A stretch of DNA of 64,000 nt from Chitinophagaceae bacterium (GTDB lineage: Bacteria > Bacteroidota > Bacteroidia > Chitinophagales > Chitinophagaceae): NCBI GenBank assembly GCA_024103425.1, contig JAGFIS010000016.1:1-64000 (forward strand), written 5' to 3'. Within the stretch, counting starts at the first letter, position 1, and every line of letters begins with the position of its first letter. Position numbers and translations under genes: made by a program. Of the stretch, positions 43,301-51,931 are shown one piece after another. The notes beneath the pieces were generated by a model. That model was not told where the DNA came from. It saw only the letters and a program-made list of their open reading frames with translations, and ran no database searches.

Positions 43301-44077
43301 GAAGAAATCAGCTGGAAGAGGAATGACGAAATCGGCGACCTCGTGAAGGAGTACAACCGGATGGTCAAACAATTAGATATCAGTGCACAAAAACTGGCCC
43401 GGAGCGAACGTGAAGGTGCATGGCGCGAAATGGCCCGACAGGTAGCTCACGAAATCAAGAATCCGCTCACCCCCATGAAGTTGAACCTTCAGTACCTGCA
43501 GATGGCAATTGAGAAAGATTCGCCCGATGTAAAAAATATTTCTGCCTACGTAGCTGAAATTATCCTGAACCAAATTGAACACCTCTCGCAAATTGCCAGC
43601 GACTTCTCGCAGTTTGCCAACCTGGCAAATACTAACATGCAGGATATCGACTTGAATGATGCGCTGAGAAATGTAATCTCTCTTTATGCAACAAATGAGA
43701 GAATTGCGATTGAATCAGACCTCGAGGAAGGGCTTACCATCCACGCAGACAAAACACAAATCAACAGGTTGTTCACCAACCTCCTGCAAAATGCTGTGCA
43801 ATCTGTTCCCGATTTCAGGAATATCAAAATTGAAATCAAGAGTGTTGCAGAAGACGGGAATGCAATCGTCTCTCTTAAAGACAACGGTGTGGGCATCCCC
43901 CCGGATATGGGTTCTAAAATCTTCGTACCAAATTTTACGACTAAGTCTTCCGGAACCGGACTCGGGCTTGCCATTTGCAAAGGCATTGTCGAAAAAATAA
44001 ACGGTGATATCCGCTTTGAAACAAAGGAAGGAGAATGGACGACCTTCTATGTTAAGATTCCTCTCGTAAAAAAATAA
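40334..44077 (+). CDS. Large multi-span sensor histidine kinase, NtrY-like
   Basis: A 1247-residue inner-membrane kinase. An N-terminal helix (about 12-30), a periplasmic region, then about six helices (215-480) precede an extracytoplasmic domain (about 490-715). Further helices lie near 722-745, 769-795 and 943-968, with a second external region between the last two. A HAMP (about 970-1020), HisKA with His1039 in QVAHEIKNPLTPMKLNL, and a HATPase with NLLQNAVQSV, DNGVGIP and GTGLGLAI complete it. NPLTPM is typical of NtrY-type kinases. The start is TTG at 40334; an upstream in-frame stop excludes earlier starts. No response regulator is adjacent, so the output is unknown. Confidence 0.9.
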   Translation: MSGNLNKSFFRRKGLLLIAGLFLLGVAFFVKDYWSTGANPNAIHKPVQKSLNLREAAVSNLMSDSSLLNAITSGNYSEKTLNTLTDEDYYLFAYKRNSENQLSAVFWSTQHAIPDEEILNEPKTAGFKLLANGWFVFSKKDYTSPAGKSYLIVSLIPIKWNYYIENNYLHNQFAGVNTAADVSDISLTGGLPIYSNSGKVLFYLEKKAGVNVFRVNLPALALAALALLFILYFIHLLTLQVTNRYGFGKGILTLTATLLTFRLLTYFINPFNFRSLKLFNPSVYGKNFMMGSLGDLLVNLLLLIWIILFFRFKWKPEATAEKIQKSSAKFIIALAIALLMCLITFASGYIIKSLVADPQISFDVINFFSLNIYSLVGFLVLCCVSAGYFMLIQRLAEALKKVGSGYYRFIYIAVAGLLLLTINPGEQVTFQLFLLLWLLLFAVLLDVSRLHMSSIRLSSSGFIFWITFFSVSITAVIAYQNHQKELEAQKDFARNLSEKVDPSGPLIMNIIRNDFSNEYMSAIFHRFKNPAESLLLKDSIIRESFSAYLNKYSTEIYTFDSSGNPLNNLRSTTFNDLNTIIETQGRTTGVPGLYYYDVSFSNFNYISRTEITDSTGAPDGYIFIVSKPRNFESEALYPELFSRGNKNAIESSPEYAYAIYIDNKLIASYNDYPFATDIDSNLVEYTGFRQVYKNGNDELWYSAQKGKVVMLAHKDRLMLEVVTLFAYLFCSFLIVIFLFNLAGYLLSERSSKEDRKPFLQPTIRNQVHGTIILISVFSFLVIGVSTILFFINRFHNNNREFLSRTIHLMENELHNTLDSSMSQAMTKKTLGQAELEKLSELIRNVSNIHATDINLYDTAGNLKVSSLPLPYEKGIVSEKMDPVAWYHMSVLKDAQYFKEQSIGSLHYLSNYLTVRDQNGEEYAYLNIPYFESQKKLQDEISNLLVAIINLNAFIFIIAGIISLFIANRITRPFSLISDRMRALNLQTGNEEISWKRNDEIGDLVKEYNRMVKQLDISAQKLARSEREGAWREMARQVAHEIKNPLTPMKLNLQYLQMAIEKDSPDVKNISAYVAEIILNQIEHLSQIASDFSQFANLANTNMQDIDLNDALRNVISLYATNERIAIESDLEEGLTIHADKTQINRLFTNLLQNAVQSVPDFRNIKIEIKSVAEDGNAIVSLKDNGVGIPPDMGSKIFVPNFTTKSSGTGLGLAICKGIVEKINGDIRFETKEGEWTTFYVKIPLVKK

Positions 44078-44105
44078 CAATACCCTTTGTGATTAAATTA
44101 TCTTT

Positions 44106-44385
44106 TTGCTACTAAGTCACGGAGGCTCCAGGTTCTTTTTTCTTGGTGAGGCTTTGTGTCTTGGAGTCCTGGTGGTTTAATGATTTTTTGCCACTAAGGT
44201 ACGGAGGCACTAAGGAGCACTAAGTTTATTTGTTAAGAGGCAACGTCTCTGCTGCGGCAGAAGATAACCGCAAAGGAAATAGATTAATTTTCTTGGTGTG
44301 CCTTTGTGTCTTGAAGTCTTGGTGGCCTAATCTTTTTTTTCGCCACTGAGGTACGGGTACGCCAAGAGACACTAAGTTTTTTCTT
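44106..44385. repeat. CTTGGTG/CACTAAGG intergenic repeats
   Basis: CTTGGTGAGGCTTTGTGTCTTGG occurs as a first copy (about 44140-44165) and as CTTGGTGTGCCTTTGTGTCTTG (about 44290). Reverse-type units, CACTAAGGTACGGAGGCAC and CCACTGAGGTACGGG, lie between and after them. The same units recur at about 51745-51890. Such repeats are widespread between genes in this phylum; no gene function is implied. Confidence 0.65.
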
Positions 44386-44469
44386 GTCGATCCTCTCTAT
44401 GCCTTGCGGTTAAAAAATACAATCAGATTTTAAAAAAGACAACGAAAAATTAAAAGAGATCGAATGAAA

Positions 44470-44493
44470 AAAGTCCTGCAGGGGCAGGACTTT
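44470..44493 (-). terminator. Terminator of the histone-like/L27/L21 operon
   Basis: AAAGTCCTGC pairs perfectly with GCAGGACTTT around a 4-nt loop. On the minus strand it is followed by TTTTTTC, an intrinsic terminator placed 26 bp after the histone-like gene. Confidence 0.8.
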
Positions 44494-44518
44494 AATACTA
44501 TCTGCAAGAATTTGATTC

Positions 44519-44740
44519 TTATTTTTTCTTAGCAGCAGCCTTCTTAGGAGCAGCTTTCTTCGCAGCAGCTTTTTTAGGAGCAGCTTTCTTCGCGGCAGCC
44601 TTTTTAGGAGCAGCTTTCTTCGCAGCCTTCTTAGGAGCGGCTTTCTTTGCAGCTTTCTTAGGAGCAGCCTTCTTTGCAGCTTTCTTAGGAGCAGCTTTTT
44701 TTGTAGCCTTCTTAGGAGCGGCTTTTTTTGCAGTTGCCAT
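44519..44740 (-). CDS. Histone H1-like lysine/alanine repeat protein
   Basis: A 73-residue, very basic protein built almost wholly from the units KKAAPKKA and AKKAAPKK after MATAKKAAPKKATKKA. This is the composition of bacterial histone H1-like proteins and of the C-terminal tails of some DNA-binding proteins. It should bind DNA or RNA without sequence specificity in the nucleoid. It has no folded domain. It lies behind rpmA and rplU in the same direction and ahead of their terminator, so it may share the ribosomal-protein transcript. A similar unit ends the HPF protein at 9164-9550. Confidence 0.82.
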   Translation of the reverse strand: MATAKKAAPKKATKKAAPKKAAKKAAPKKAAKKAAPKKAAKKAAPKKAAAKKAAPKKAAAKKAAPKKAAAKKK

Positions 44741-44821
44741 GTTTTTAGAATTTAATTGTTAGTAAATAATGATTAAAAATAAAAACATTTTTAATACAAC
44801 AAAAATTTATTCGAACTTTTT

Positions 44822-45085
44822 TTATTCGACCGGAGTTTCGATAACAGAAACAACCGTTTTATTTCCGCGTGTTTTTTTGAATTCTACAACACCGAATGCC
44901 GTCGAATAGATTGTAAAATCTTTTCCGAGTCCGACATTTTTTCCGGGATGATAAACAGTTCCTCTCTGACGAAGAATGATGTTACCCGGAAGCACAGCCT
45001 CACCTCCATAAATCTTAACTCCTAATCTTTTGCTTTGTGAGTCTCTACCGTTTTTTACGGAACCTTCACCTTTTTTATGTGCCAT
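44822..45085 (-). CDS. rpmA: Ribosomal protein bL27
   Basis: An 87-residue large-subunit protein that contacts the peptidyl-transferase centre. The start [20 protein letters not shown] is the standard L27 N-terminus without a cleavable extension. [20 protein letters not shown] and [12 protein letters not shown] complete the family pattern. It follows rplU by 26 bp in the conserved L21-L27 order. Confidence 0.97.
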   Translation of the reverse strand: MAHKKGEGSVKNGRDSQSKRLGVKIYGGEAVLPGNIILRQRGTVYHPGKNVGLGKDFTIYSTAFGVVEFKKTRGNKTVVSVIETPVE

Positions 45086-45111
45086 GATTAATTGTTTTTA
45101 ATTAGATATGC

Positions 45112-45411
45112 TTATGCAATTTCTGTGATCTTGATCTGAGTGTAATGAGTGCGGTGACCCAATTTTTTTCTGAAGCCTTTTCTTCTTTTCATTTTAAAAG
45201 CAATCACCTTATCACCCTTCACCAGTTCTTCAACAATTTCTGCCTTCACAGTTACTTTAGAATCGGTAGATACTTTATCATCTTCGCTGTGCAATAAGAC
45301 ATCCGAAAATTCCAGGGTATCTCCCTGCTTTCCATCCAGGTGCGGAACATAGAGTGTCTGCCCCGGATTAACCTTGAACTGCTGGCCTGCAATTTTAATA
45401 ATAGCGAACAT
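45112..45411 (-). CDS. rplU: Ribosomal protein bL21
   Basis: A 99-residue protein of the large subunit that binds 23S rRNA. MFAIIKIAGQQFKVNPGQTL and the basic end FKMKRRKGFRKKLGHRTHYT are canonical for L21. It is the first gene of rplU-rpmA-(histone-like), with a likely promoter 20 bp upstream. Confidence 0.97.
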   Translation of the reverse strand: MFAIIKIAGQQFKVNPGQTLYVPHLDGKQGDTLEFSDVLLHSEDDKVSTDSKVTVKAEIVEELVKGDKVIAFKMKRRKGFRKKLGHRTHYTQIKITEIA

Positions 45412-45430
45412 TTTTTCGAATTTTGGAGTG

Positions 45431-45438
45431 CAAAGGTA
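45431..45438 (-). promoter_or_regulatory. -7 element of the rplU promoter
   Basis: On the minus strand TACCTTTG matches TAnnTTTG and is 20 bp ahead of the coding start. The -33 position holds only a T-run (TTTT) at 20-21 bp, so this is a partial match. The transcript would have a very short leader. Confidence 0.5.
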
Positions 45439-45638
45439 AGGTAAATCCGAATTATAATAAAAAGGAATTATCTTAAATAATAGTAAATTGAGCCATTATG
45501 GGTTGTGAATAACTTTTGTGTCAATTATACACAATATGTTTATAACTTTAACTCATTAGTCCCCACCCTTTTGGAAAGCTGTTTGCATGGTTGTTGCGGC
45601 TTTATTAACCGTAGCATGAATATTTAAATGTTTTGCTG

Positions 45639-48600
45639 ATGAAGAGGATAGCTTTACCCGTCTTTTATTTCTGTTCCCTCCTGTTTTTTGTAATTAGCTG
45701 TTTTTCAGCTAAAGGACAGCCTACCTATACCTCCCAAGCAGATGGAGATTGGAATGCATCCTCCACATGGGGTGGTCCTGTTCCAGGTTCAGGCGACAAT
45801 GTCGTTATTAATCATGCTGTTTTTTTCAACTCTGCTATTACCAGAAATTCGGGCACAACAACGACGATCAATGCCAATCATTCACTAACCGCCCAAGCCA
45901 CCATCACCAACAACGGCACAACCAATGTTTATGGGACCTTTCAGTTAGACAATGGAGGCTATGCCGATGGTAACAACTTTTTTCATTATTTTACGGGAAG
46001 CTATCTTGTCTTTAATAATGGATCTAACTACGATATAAATTCCGGACAGCGTTTCTGGCCTTCAACTTCAAACGCACCCGATAATGTTCAAATTAATACC
46101 GGAAGTTCCGCCACTTTAAATGACGCTTCCAAAACCGTCAACAACCTGATTCTTTGGGGTGGATTTACGAATAATCAGACACTAACTATAAATGGGACAC
46201 TTACCATTAATACTAATGGATTCATTGGTGGCAATTCGCCCACTTACGGTACAGGCTCTACTTTAATTTATGCTACAGGTACTACTTTTGGTTTAGGGCA
46301 GGAATGGCGGGCTTCCTCTTCTCCCTATAATGTAGAAATCACTAATAATACAACTCTTAGTTATTCGACTATTCCGGAGGAGAGGTCAATTAACGGAAAT
46401 CTCACTATTGATGGAGGAAGTAAACTTGATTACGGAACTGCTTCTCAGATGACCGGAGCCTTAATTGTTAAGGAAAATGCTACTGTGTCCGGCACATTGA
46501 CTCTTGGAGCGTTCTATGGTGATGATTTAAAAATTGGCGGGAATCTGATATTTAATTCGGGCTATAGCTTTAATCCAAACAAAAGGGCTGTCTTCTTTAT
46601 AAAAGAATCCGGCACACAAACTATTACTACCCCTTCAAATGGCGACCTTACAATTCCATATATAAGAATAGGAGCAACTACAGGATCAGGAACCATTCTT
46701 CAACTTGAACAAAACTTGAATATCAGTGCTGATGGCGCATCAGCAGGGGACGCACTAATATTTTATAATAATAATGATGTGCTCGATATGAATGGACATA
46801 ACTTGTCCATTGGAAATTCAGGTCTCGCCAATACTATAACAGGACCGGGTGCTTTTAAAGGAAGTACAACTTCTGATCTTACTTTAATCAATCAAGGATC
46901 AATCGGAACTATACAATTTGCCACAGGCAGTCAGACTTTGAGAAATTTAATTCTCAATTGTACTTCGGGACAAACGGCTGCAGTTTTGGGTTCCAACTTA
47001 ACTCTGACGGGATCCGGAACGACATTTAATGGTGGGCTTCTGAATATCGGAAATTATAACCTTACATTCGGCCCTTCTGCCGCATACACTATCAGCGGTA
47101 CAGGGAATTATATTTTGACAGCATCCGGCAACACCGGCACTGTAACAAAAAACTTTTCATCAGCCGGCTCCTTTACCTACCCGATTGGTGACGCATCTAA
47201 TTATACTCCGGCCACCGTCAATCTCACTTCAGTAACGGGGACGCCATCGGTAAGTATGAATGTGGTTAATGCCCAACATCCGCAAAACAATGTTTCCACT
47301 AATTACCTGAATCGGTACTGGCGTGTAACATCCACAGGAACATTCACGGGAGATGCTACTTTCACCTATGTTCCGGGTGATGTGTTTGGTACAGAATCTT
47401 CTCTTATCACAGCAGGATGGAATGGCACCAACTGGAATTTATATGGTAATGTAAATACTGGAGCCCACAGTTTGGAAATATCTGGAGAGAGTAATCTGAA
47501 CAAAGAATTCACCGCAGGTGACAATTTTTCTCCCGTTGCTACCCTGCCGGATAATTATTTTAGAAGTAAACAGACGGGAGATTGGGATGTAGCTTCTAAC
47601 TGGGAGTCTTCACCTAACGGAACGAGTAACTGGACGACTGCTACATTAGCACCTACGAGCGAGGCTAAGCAGATAGATATTCTGAGTGGACACACTATTA
47701 ATGTAGCAAGCAACATCAGCTTGAATAACAGCCGGGTGTATGGAAAACTATCATTACTTACCGGCGGAAAGATCAGTATTCCCAATAGTGACCCTGATGG
47801 AATACTTGTAAAAGAAGGTGGTATTTTCGAAGTTGCCACTACCGGTTCTTATAGTACTTCTATCACGTTGCCAACAGGAACTTCACTTATTTCCTCACCA
47901 CTTCATGTGGAGACAAATGGCACTGTAATAGTGAACGAACCCATCTCCGGAACAGCAGGAGCGGGTTATGATAATCTTGCCATAAGTACATATAACAGGT
48001 GGGAAAATAGAGCGAAGTTTATTTGGAATAACAATCTAAACTTCGCTTTTGGAACTTCTACTAATTCAATTACTTATTTCCCAACAGCCGGAGCTAATAC
48101 TATTCCTTATTTTATAATTAGTACTCCTGTAAATTCCGGTAGTGGAGGAACGACGACTTTTAATGGATTAACGATTGTAAATGCGGCCAGCACTTTTTCA
48201 GGAGGTGGTAATAAAGTATTCAGAAATGGCATTTCAGGAAATGCTTCCTTAACTCAAGATGGAGGAATTAATAATCCGGGTAATTTTCAAATTACAGGAA
48301 ATAACGCAATTCTTGGAGGCGCGAACCTTACACTCAATCTCACAAGAATTCTTAATCTCAACGCAAATTTAGAAGTACCGTCAGACTCAGTTGTTACAAT
48401 CAATAAACAAACAGGAGTTGGTTCTAGTGGTAGTATATCGAAAGGATCAGGAATAGTTTTTACTATTAATGGTACAGCTGATATGACTACAATTAATATG
48501 AATAATGGCTCAGGTAATGTTACAATAAATGGTCATCTACTGACTGCAGCATCCGACGGATTGACAGGTAGCAGCAATTCTACAATTTCCAGTGGAACAG

Positions 48601-51473
48601 TAAATGTAAACACGGGCAGTACCGTAGAATACAACGCTGCCGGCAGCCAAGACGTTACTAATCCCGGAACCGGAGGAACAGCTGCGAACTATTATAACTT
48701 AATACTTTCAAACAGTGGAACAAAAACCCCTGCGTTCACGTTTAGCCCTACCGGCACTATTACCATAAAAGATGATGCCATCTTCGATTGTACAGAAAGA
48801 AATATCGGTGGAGCCAACACCAACCTTACTATGACAGATAACAGCCGGTTAATTGTTGGTACAACCGGTACTCAGCCTTCAATAGACGGAACTTATGATC
48901 TCGAAGATGGAACAATTGAATTCGCAAACAATTCTGGTACAGCTCAGACTATTAAGCATCAGAATATTGCTAATAACAAAATAAAATACCACAATATTGA
49001 AGTATCCGGAACAAACGTCCGCAACTCAAGTGGCAACATCCAAATCGGTGAAAATGGAACCTTCACTGTTTTAAGCGGAGGTATCTATACCAGTTCCAGT
49101 GGTAATGCATCTATAGTAGGTGTAGGAGGTGTTGGCCAGACCGTTAAAGTAAAAAGTGGAGGTATTTTCCGCACTGCCGTTGTGGAAGGATTTTACGGAC
49201 CTCCAAATGGAACCAATCCTTCAGCAAGTGTACAGACAAGTATTCCAAATATTGACCTCGAAGAAGGCAGTACAATCGAATATTCTCGTGAAGCCTCCGG
49301 CACTGATTTAGGGAACCAGTCAATTTCTATCATGAGCAGTGTTGACTATCAAAATCTGGTTTTATCTGGAGATGGAGAGAAAACTGTACCTGCCTCGTCT
49401 ATCCTTAATATAAACGGTAACTTTACCGTAAAAGACGGAGCCAACTTCAAACACAACGGCGGTACAGTCACTTTTGTTAACACCAATAATGAACAGGATA
49501 TTTCAACTGAATCAGCAACCTACCCTCCTGTATTCTACAACCTGAAAAATCAGAATACACAGAATCTGAACATCAATAATTTTATTTCAGTCAAAAACGA
49601 ATTGATTCTGGATGATAATTCTAAAATTAACTTGAAGGATATCGTTCGCCTGGTCAGCGACGAAGATGGTACAGCAAGTGTTCCGCCAATACCTGAGGGG
49701 GCCAATGCAGCAACAATTGCTTATGATGTAAACGGTGCTTTCCGGGTGGAGAGATTCATACCGGGGCATACTAAAGCATGGCAAACACTGAGTGTACCTA
49801 CTAAAGGCAGCACTATCTTTAATTCATGGCAGAATTCAAGAGTGTATGAACAATATAAAGGAACCACTATCACTGCACCATTTAATGATTGGGCAGCCAG
49901 AGGATTTGATATCAAATCTTCGTCACCCTCAATGAAGGTTTACGATCCTGCAACAGACACTTACGTTGGAGTTCCGAATACATCAATGCTAATTGATAAA
50001 CCGAACGGATATATGTTCTTCGTACGGGGCGACAGAAGTGTAACCGAAACATGGGAACCAGCCACAGAAGTAACTCTTCAAACCACAGGTAAGTTGTATG
50101 CCCCTACTCCGCCCGGCGAAGGACCTGTAACCGTATCCGTTTCCCCTAACAGCTTTGCGATGGTGGGTAACCCATATGCCTCATCTATAAAATATGATCA
50201 AATAACACTTTCTTCTAATTTACAGTGGGACTATTATATATGGGATCCACAACTGACTTCTAAACCGGATAGCAAATATGGATTGGGAGGTTTCAGGGCT
50301 ATCTTGAAAGACGATTCAAAAGCTACTCCTGAATCGGGAAATTATATGAACGGTTCTATTCCACCAATACAATCCGGACAAGCATTCTTTGTCTTCAATC
50401 CATCCGCAAAACCGGGTACAGTAAGCTTCACTGAAAGTGCTAAGGTCTCAGGCAGCAATTTAATTCTCCGCCCCGGAAAAGAAACAATAAAAAATCCGGA
50501 AGTGGCCATTAACCTCTTTACAGGTCCGGCCGGAGAAGAAACACTAATGGATGGAGCCAAATTGATATTTAACGACGAATATTCTCCTGAAGTTAACCAA
50601 CAGGATACCAAAAAAATAGGAAGCAGCAATGATGCTATCTATATCGTGGCAAGTCCTTATCCTCTTTCCATTGAAAGAAGGCCCCTCCCTGCAGAAAAGG
50701 ACACAATTTTCTTCGGCTTATCTTCTATGAAAGCAAGAGGTTATTCACTGGAGATTAATACCAACGTTATGAGTGAAGCGGGTTATGAAATATACTTCCA
50801 TGACAAGCTTCTTAAGACCGTAAAACAACTTGATGATGGAGATAATAAGATAGCGTTTGAAGTCACCAAGGATCCTGCTTCAAAAGCCACAGGTCGTTTC
50901 TTCCTTACCCTCAAACCTGCATTACCTCCGTTTGCTTTTGCTGATGAAAGGGCTAAACTCTCCGGTGATGAGGTAGCAGTATCATGGAGAGGCTTGCAAC
51001 AAACACAGGTTGACCGCTTCATAGTTGAGCACTCGACAGACGGTGCTGCATTCAACAACAAAGGAAATGTTGCAGTAACAAAAGGGGAATCGGGCGATTA
51101 CATCTTCACTGCAAGTGAGCCTCAATCGGGCATCAACTACTATCGAATCAAAGCAGTAATGAAAGATGGCAGCCTTGTGTACTCGAAGATTGTTTCTGTA
51201 ATGGTTCAGTTCAGAGCTTCCGCAATCAGCATCTCGCCAAATCCCGCAAAAGAAGTGATCAGAATTCAATTCTACAGGATGAGCAAGGGCGATTATTCAG
51301 TAAGAATTTACAGCGCTGACGGCAAACTGGTGATGAACAGAAAACTATCTCACCCGGGTGGAACGGCTGATTACCGCATCTCTCCACAGGCAATGGCAAA
51401 GGGTATCTATCATGTAGATATCATCAAACCTGACGGAAGCAAGACCGGTGAACAATTGTTGTTAGATAAATAA
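45639..51473 (+). CDS. Giant T9SS surface protein with beta-helix-like repeats
   Basis: A 1944-residue protein. ATG at 45639 is preferred to a TTG two codons upstream. A signal peptide (to about SAKGQ) is followed by QADGDWNASSTWGGPVPGSG, a G8-like start often seen before right-handed beta-helices. The same pattern returns near residue 645 (KQTGDWDVASNWESSPNGTS). Residues 60-1340 are rich in Gly/Asn/Thr/Ser with repeated 'LTINGxLTI' and 'GSTVEYNAAGSQ' turns, as in adhesins. Later parts include an fn3-like segment (about 1790-1850). A type A sorting domain ends the protein (from ISISPNPAKEVIRIQFYRM, about residue 1862). It is probably an adhesin or matrix protein. The ligand is unknown. Confidence 0.88.
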   Translation: MKRIALPVFYFCSLLFFVISCFSAKGQPTYTSQADGDWNASSTWGGPVPGSGDNVVINHAVFFNSAITRNSGTTTTINANHSLTAQATITNNGTTNVYGTFQLDNGGYADGNNFFHYFTGSYLVFNNGSNYDINSGQRFWPSTSNAPDNVQINTGSSATLNDASKTVNNLILWGGFTNNQTLTINGTLTINTNGFIGGNSPTYGTGSTLIYATGTTFGLGQEWRASSSPYNVEITNNTTLSYSTIPEERSINGNLTIDGGSKLDYGTASQMTGALIVKENATVSGTLTLGAFYGDDLKIGGNLIFNSGYSFNPNKRAVFFIKESGTQTITTPSNGDLTIPYIRIGATTGSGTILQLEQNLNISADGASAGDALIFYNNNDVLDMNGHNLSIGNSGLANTITGPGAFKGSTTSDLTLINQGSIGTIQFATGSQTLRNLILNCTSGQTAAVLGSNLTLTGSGTTFNGGLLNIGNYNLTFGPSAAYTISGTGNYILTASGNTGTVTKNFSSAGSFTYPIGDASNYTPATVNLTSVTGTPSVSMNVVNAQHPQNNVSTNYLNRYWRVTSTGTFTGDATFTYVPGDVFGTESSLITAGWNGTNWNLYGNVNTGAHSLEISGESNLNKEFTAGDNFSPVATLPDNYFRSKQTGDWDVASNWESSPNGTSNWTTATLAPTSEAKQIDILSGHTINVASNISLNNSRVYGKLSLLTGGKISIPNSDPDGILVKEGGIFEVATTGSYSTSITLPTGTSLISSPLHVETNGTVIVNEPISGTAGAGYDNLAISTYNRWENRAKFIWNNNLNFAFGTSTNSITYFPTAGANTIPYFIISTPVNSGSGGTTTFNGLTIVNAASTFSGGGNKVFRNGISGNASLTQDGGINNPGNFQITGNNAILGGANLTLNLTRILNLNANLEVPSDSVVTINKQTGVGSSGSISKGSGIVFTINGTADMTTINMNNGSGNVTINGHLLTAASDGLTGSSNSTISSGTVNVNTGSTVEYNAAGSQDVTNPGTGGTAANYYNLILSNSGTKTPAFTFSPTGTITIKDDAIFDCTERNIGGANTNLTMTDNSRLIVGTTGTQPSIDGTYDLEDGTIEFANNSGTAQTIKHQNIANNKIKYHNIEVSGTNVRNSSGNIQIGENGTFTVLSGGIYTSSSGNASIVGVGGVGQTVKVKSGGIFRTAVVEGFYGPPNGTNPSASVQTSIPNIDLEEGSTIEYSREASGTDLGNQSISIMSSVDYQNLVLSGDGEKTVPASSILNINGNFTVKDGANFKHNGGTVTFVNTNNEQDISTESATYPPVFYNLKNQNTQNLNINNFISVKNELILDDNSKINLKDIVRLVSDEDGTASVPPIPEGANAATIAYDVNGAFRVERFIPGHTKAWQTLSVPTKGSTIFNSWQNSRVYEQYKGTTITAPFNDWAARGFDIKSSSPSMKVYDPATDTYVGVPNTSMLIDKPNGYMFFVRGDRSVTETWEPATEVTLQTTGKLYAPTPPGEGPVTVSVSPNSFAMVGNPYASSIKYDQITLSSNLQWDYYIWDPQLTSKPDSKYGLGGFRAILKDDSKATPESGNYMNGSIPPIQSGQAFFVFNPSAKPGTVSFTESAKVSGSNLILRPGKETIKNPEVAINLFTGPAGEETLMDGAKLIFNDEYSPEVNQQDTKKIGSSNDAIYIVASPYPLSIERRPLPAEKDTIFFGLSSMKARGYSLEINTNVMSEAGYEIYFHDKLLKTVKQLDDGDNKIAFEVTKDPASKATGRFFLTLKPALPPFAFADERAKLSGDEVAVSWRGLQQTQVDRFIVEHSTDGAAFNNKGNVAVTKGESGDYIFTASEPQSGINYYRIKAVMKDGSLVYSKIVSVMVQFRASAISISPNPAKEVIRIQFYRMSKGDYSVRIYSADGKLVMNRKLSHPGGTADYRISPQAMAKGIYHVDIIKPDGSKTGEQLLLDK

Positions 51474-51479
51474 CCTCCA

Positions 51480-51513
51480 AACCCTGTGAGGTCTTTCGAA
51501 ACCTCACAGGGTT
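51480..51513 (+). terminator. Hairpin ending the giant surface-protein gene
   Basis: AACCCTGTGAGGT pairs perfectly with ACCTCACAGGGTT around CTTTCGAA, 7 bp past the stop. It lacks a T-run. Sequence and position resemble the hairpin at 1423-1458. Confidence 0.6.
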
Positions 51514-51580
51514 AAATCGAAGAATAATGTAATAAAAGGCACAACCGGGACGCTTTCGCTTGGTGTAGGACTATAGCAAT

Positions 51581-51640
51581 GTACCCGGATCATGGATGAT
51601 CCGGGATGACCTTACCGCCTTGACCAGGATGTTCAAGGTC
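51581..51640 (-). repeat. Dispersed 60-bp twin-hairpin element, copy C
   Basis: Read on the minus strand it has CCTTGAAC-ATCCT-GGTCAAGG (one mismatch), a spacer, CCCGGATC-ATCCAT-GATCCGGG, and TAC at the end. Same length and order as the copies at 103-163 and 33550-33609, in the opposite orientation. Confidence 0.68.
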
Positions 51641-51694
51641 CTTTCGACAGCAAGGAAAAGCAAAACCTGTAAGGTTTCATGAGCAGTTATCAGT

Positions 51695-51885
51695 TTTTCA
51701 CCACAGAAAGCACAAAGACTTTTCACGAAGAACACAAAGACTTTTTTTCGCCACAAACTCTCAGGGTGCCAAGGAACTCCAAGCTCTTTTTTCTTGGTGT
51801 GCCTTTGTGTCTTGGAGTCTTGGTGGCATTATCTTTTCTGCCACTAAGGCGCGGAGGCACCAAGGAGCACAAAGGTCTTTTTAGT
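51695..51885. repeat. CACAAAG/CTTGGTG intergenic repeats
   Basis: TTCACCACAGAAAGCACAAAG, TTCACGAAGAACACAAAG, TTCTTGGTGTGCCTTTGTGTC, TTGGAGTCTTGGTGGC and GGCACCAAGGAGCACAAAGG occur in a row. They match the units at 9037-9140 and 44106-44385. Confidence 0.65.
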
Positions 51886-51931
51886 TAATATGGCTTTGTA
51901 CACTCCTCTGCAACCTTTACGGTTGCCCAAC

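Larger units (their letters stand above)
44078..44518. other. Intergenic stretch with CTTGGTG/CACTAAGG repeats
   Basis: No gene is visible in these 441 bp between convergent genes. It is filled with inverted and direct repeats of the type TTCTTGGTG...TTTGTGTCTTGGAGTC and GCCACTAAGGTACGGAGGCAC, and ends with a terminator at 44470-44493. Confidence 0.6.
51474..51931. other. Repeat-rich intergenic stretch
   Basis: No credible gene in 458 bp between convergent genes. It contains a hairpin at 51480-51513, twin-hairpin copy C at 51581-51640, and CACAAAG/CTTGGTG repeats at about 51690-51890. Confidence 0.65.

Noticed and set aside
44519..44740. Regular short repeats that could look like a CRISPR array
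   Set aside because: The repeats are codon-phased Lys/Ala/Pro codons inside an intact reading frame, with no unique spacers.
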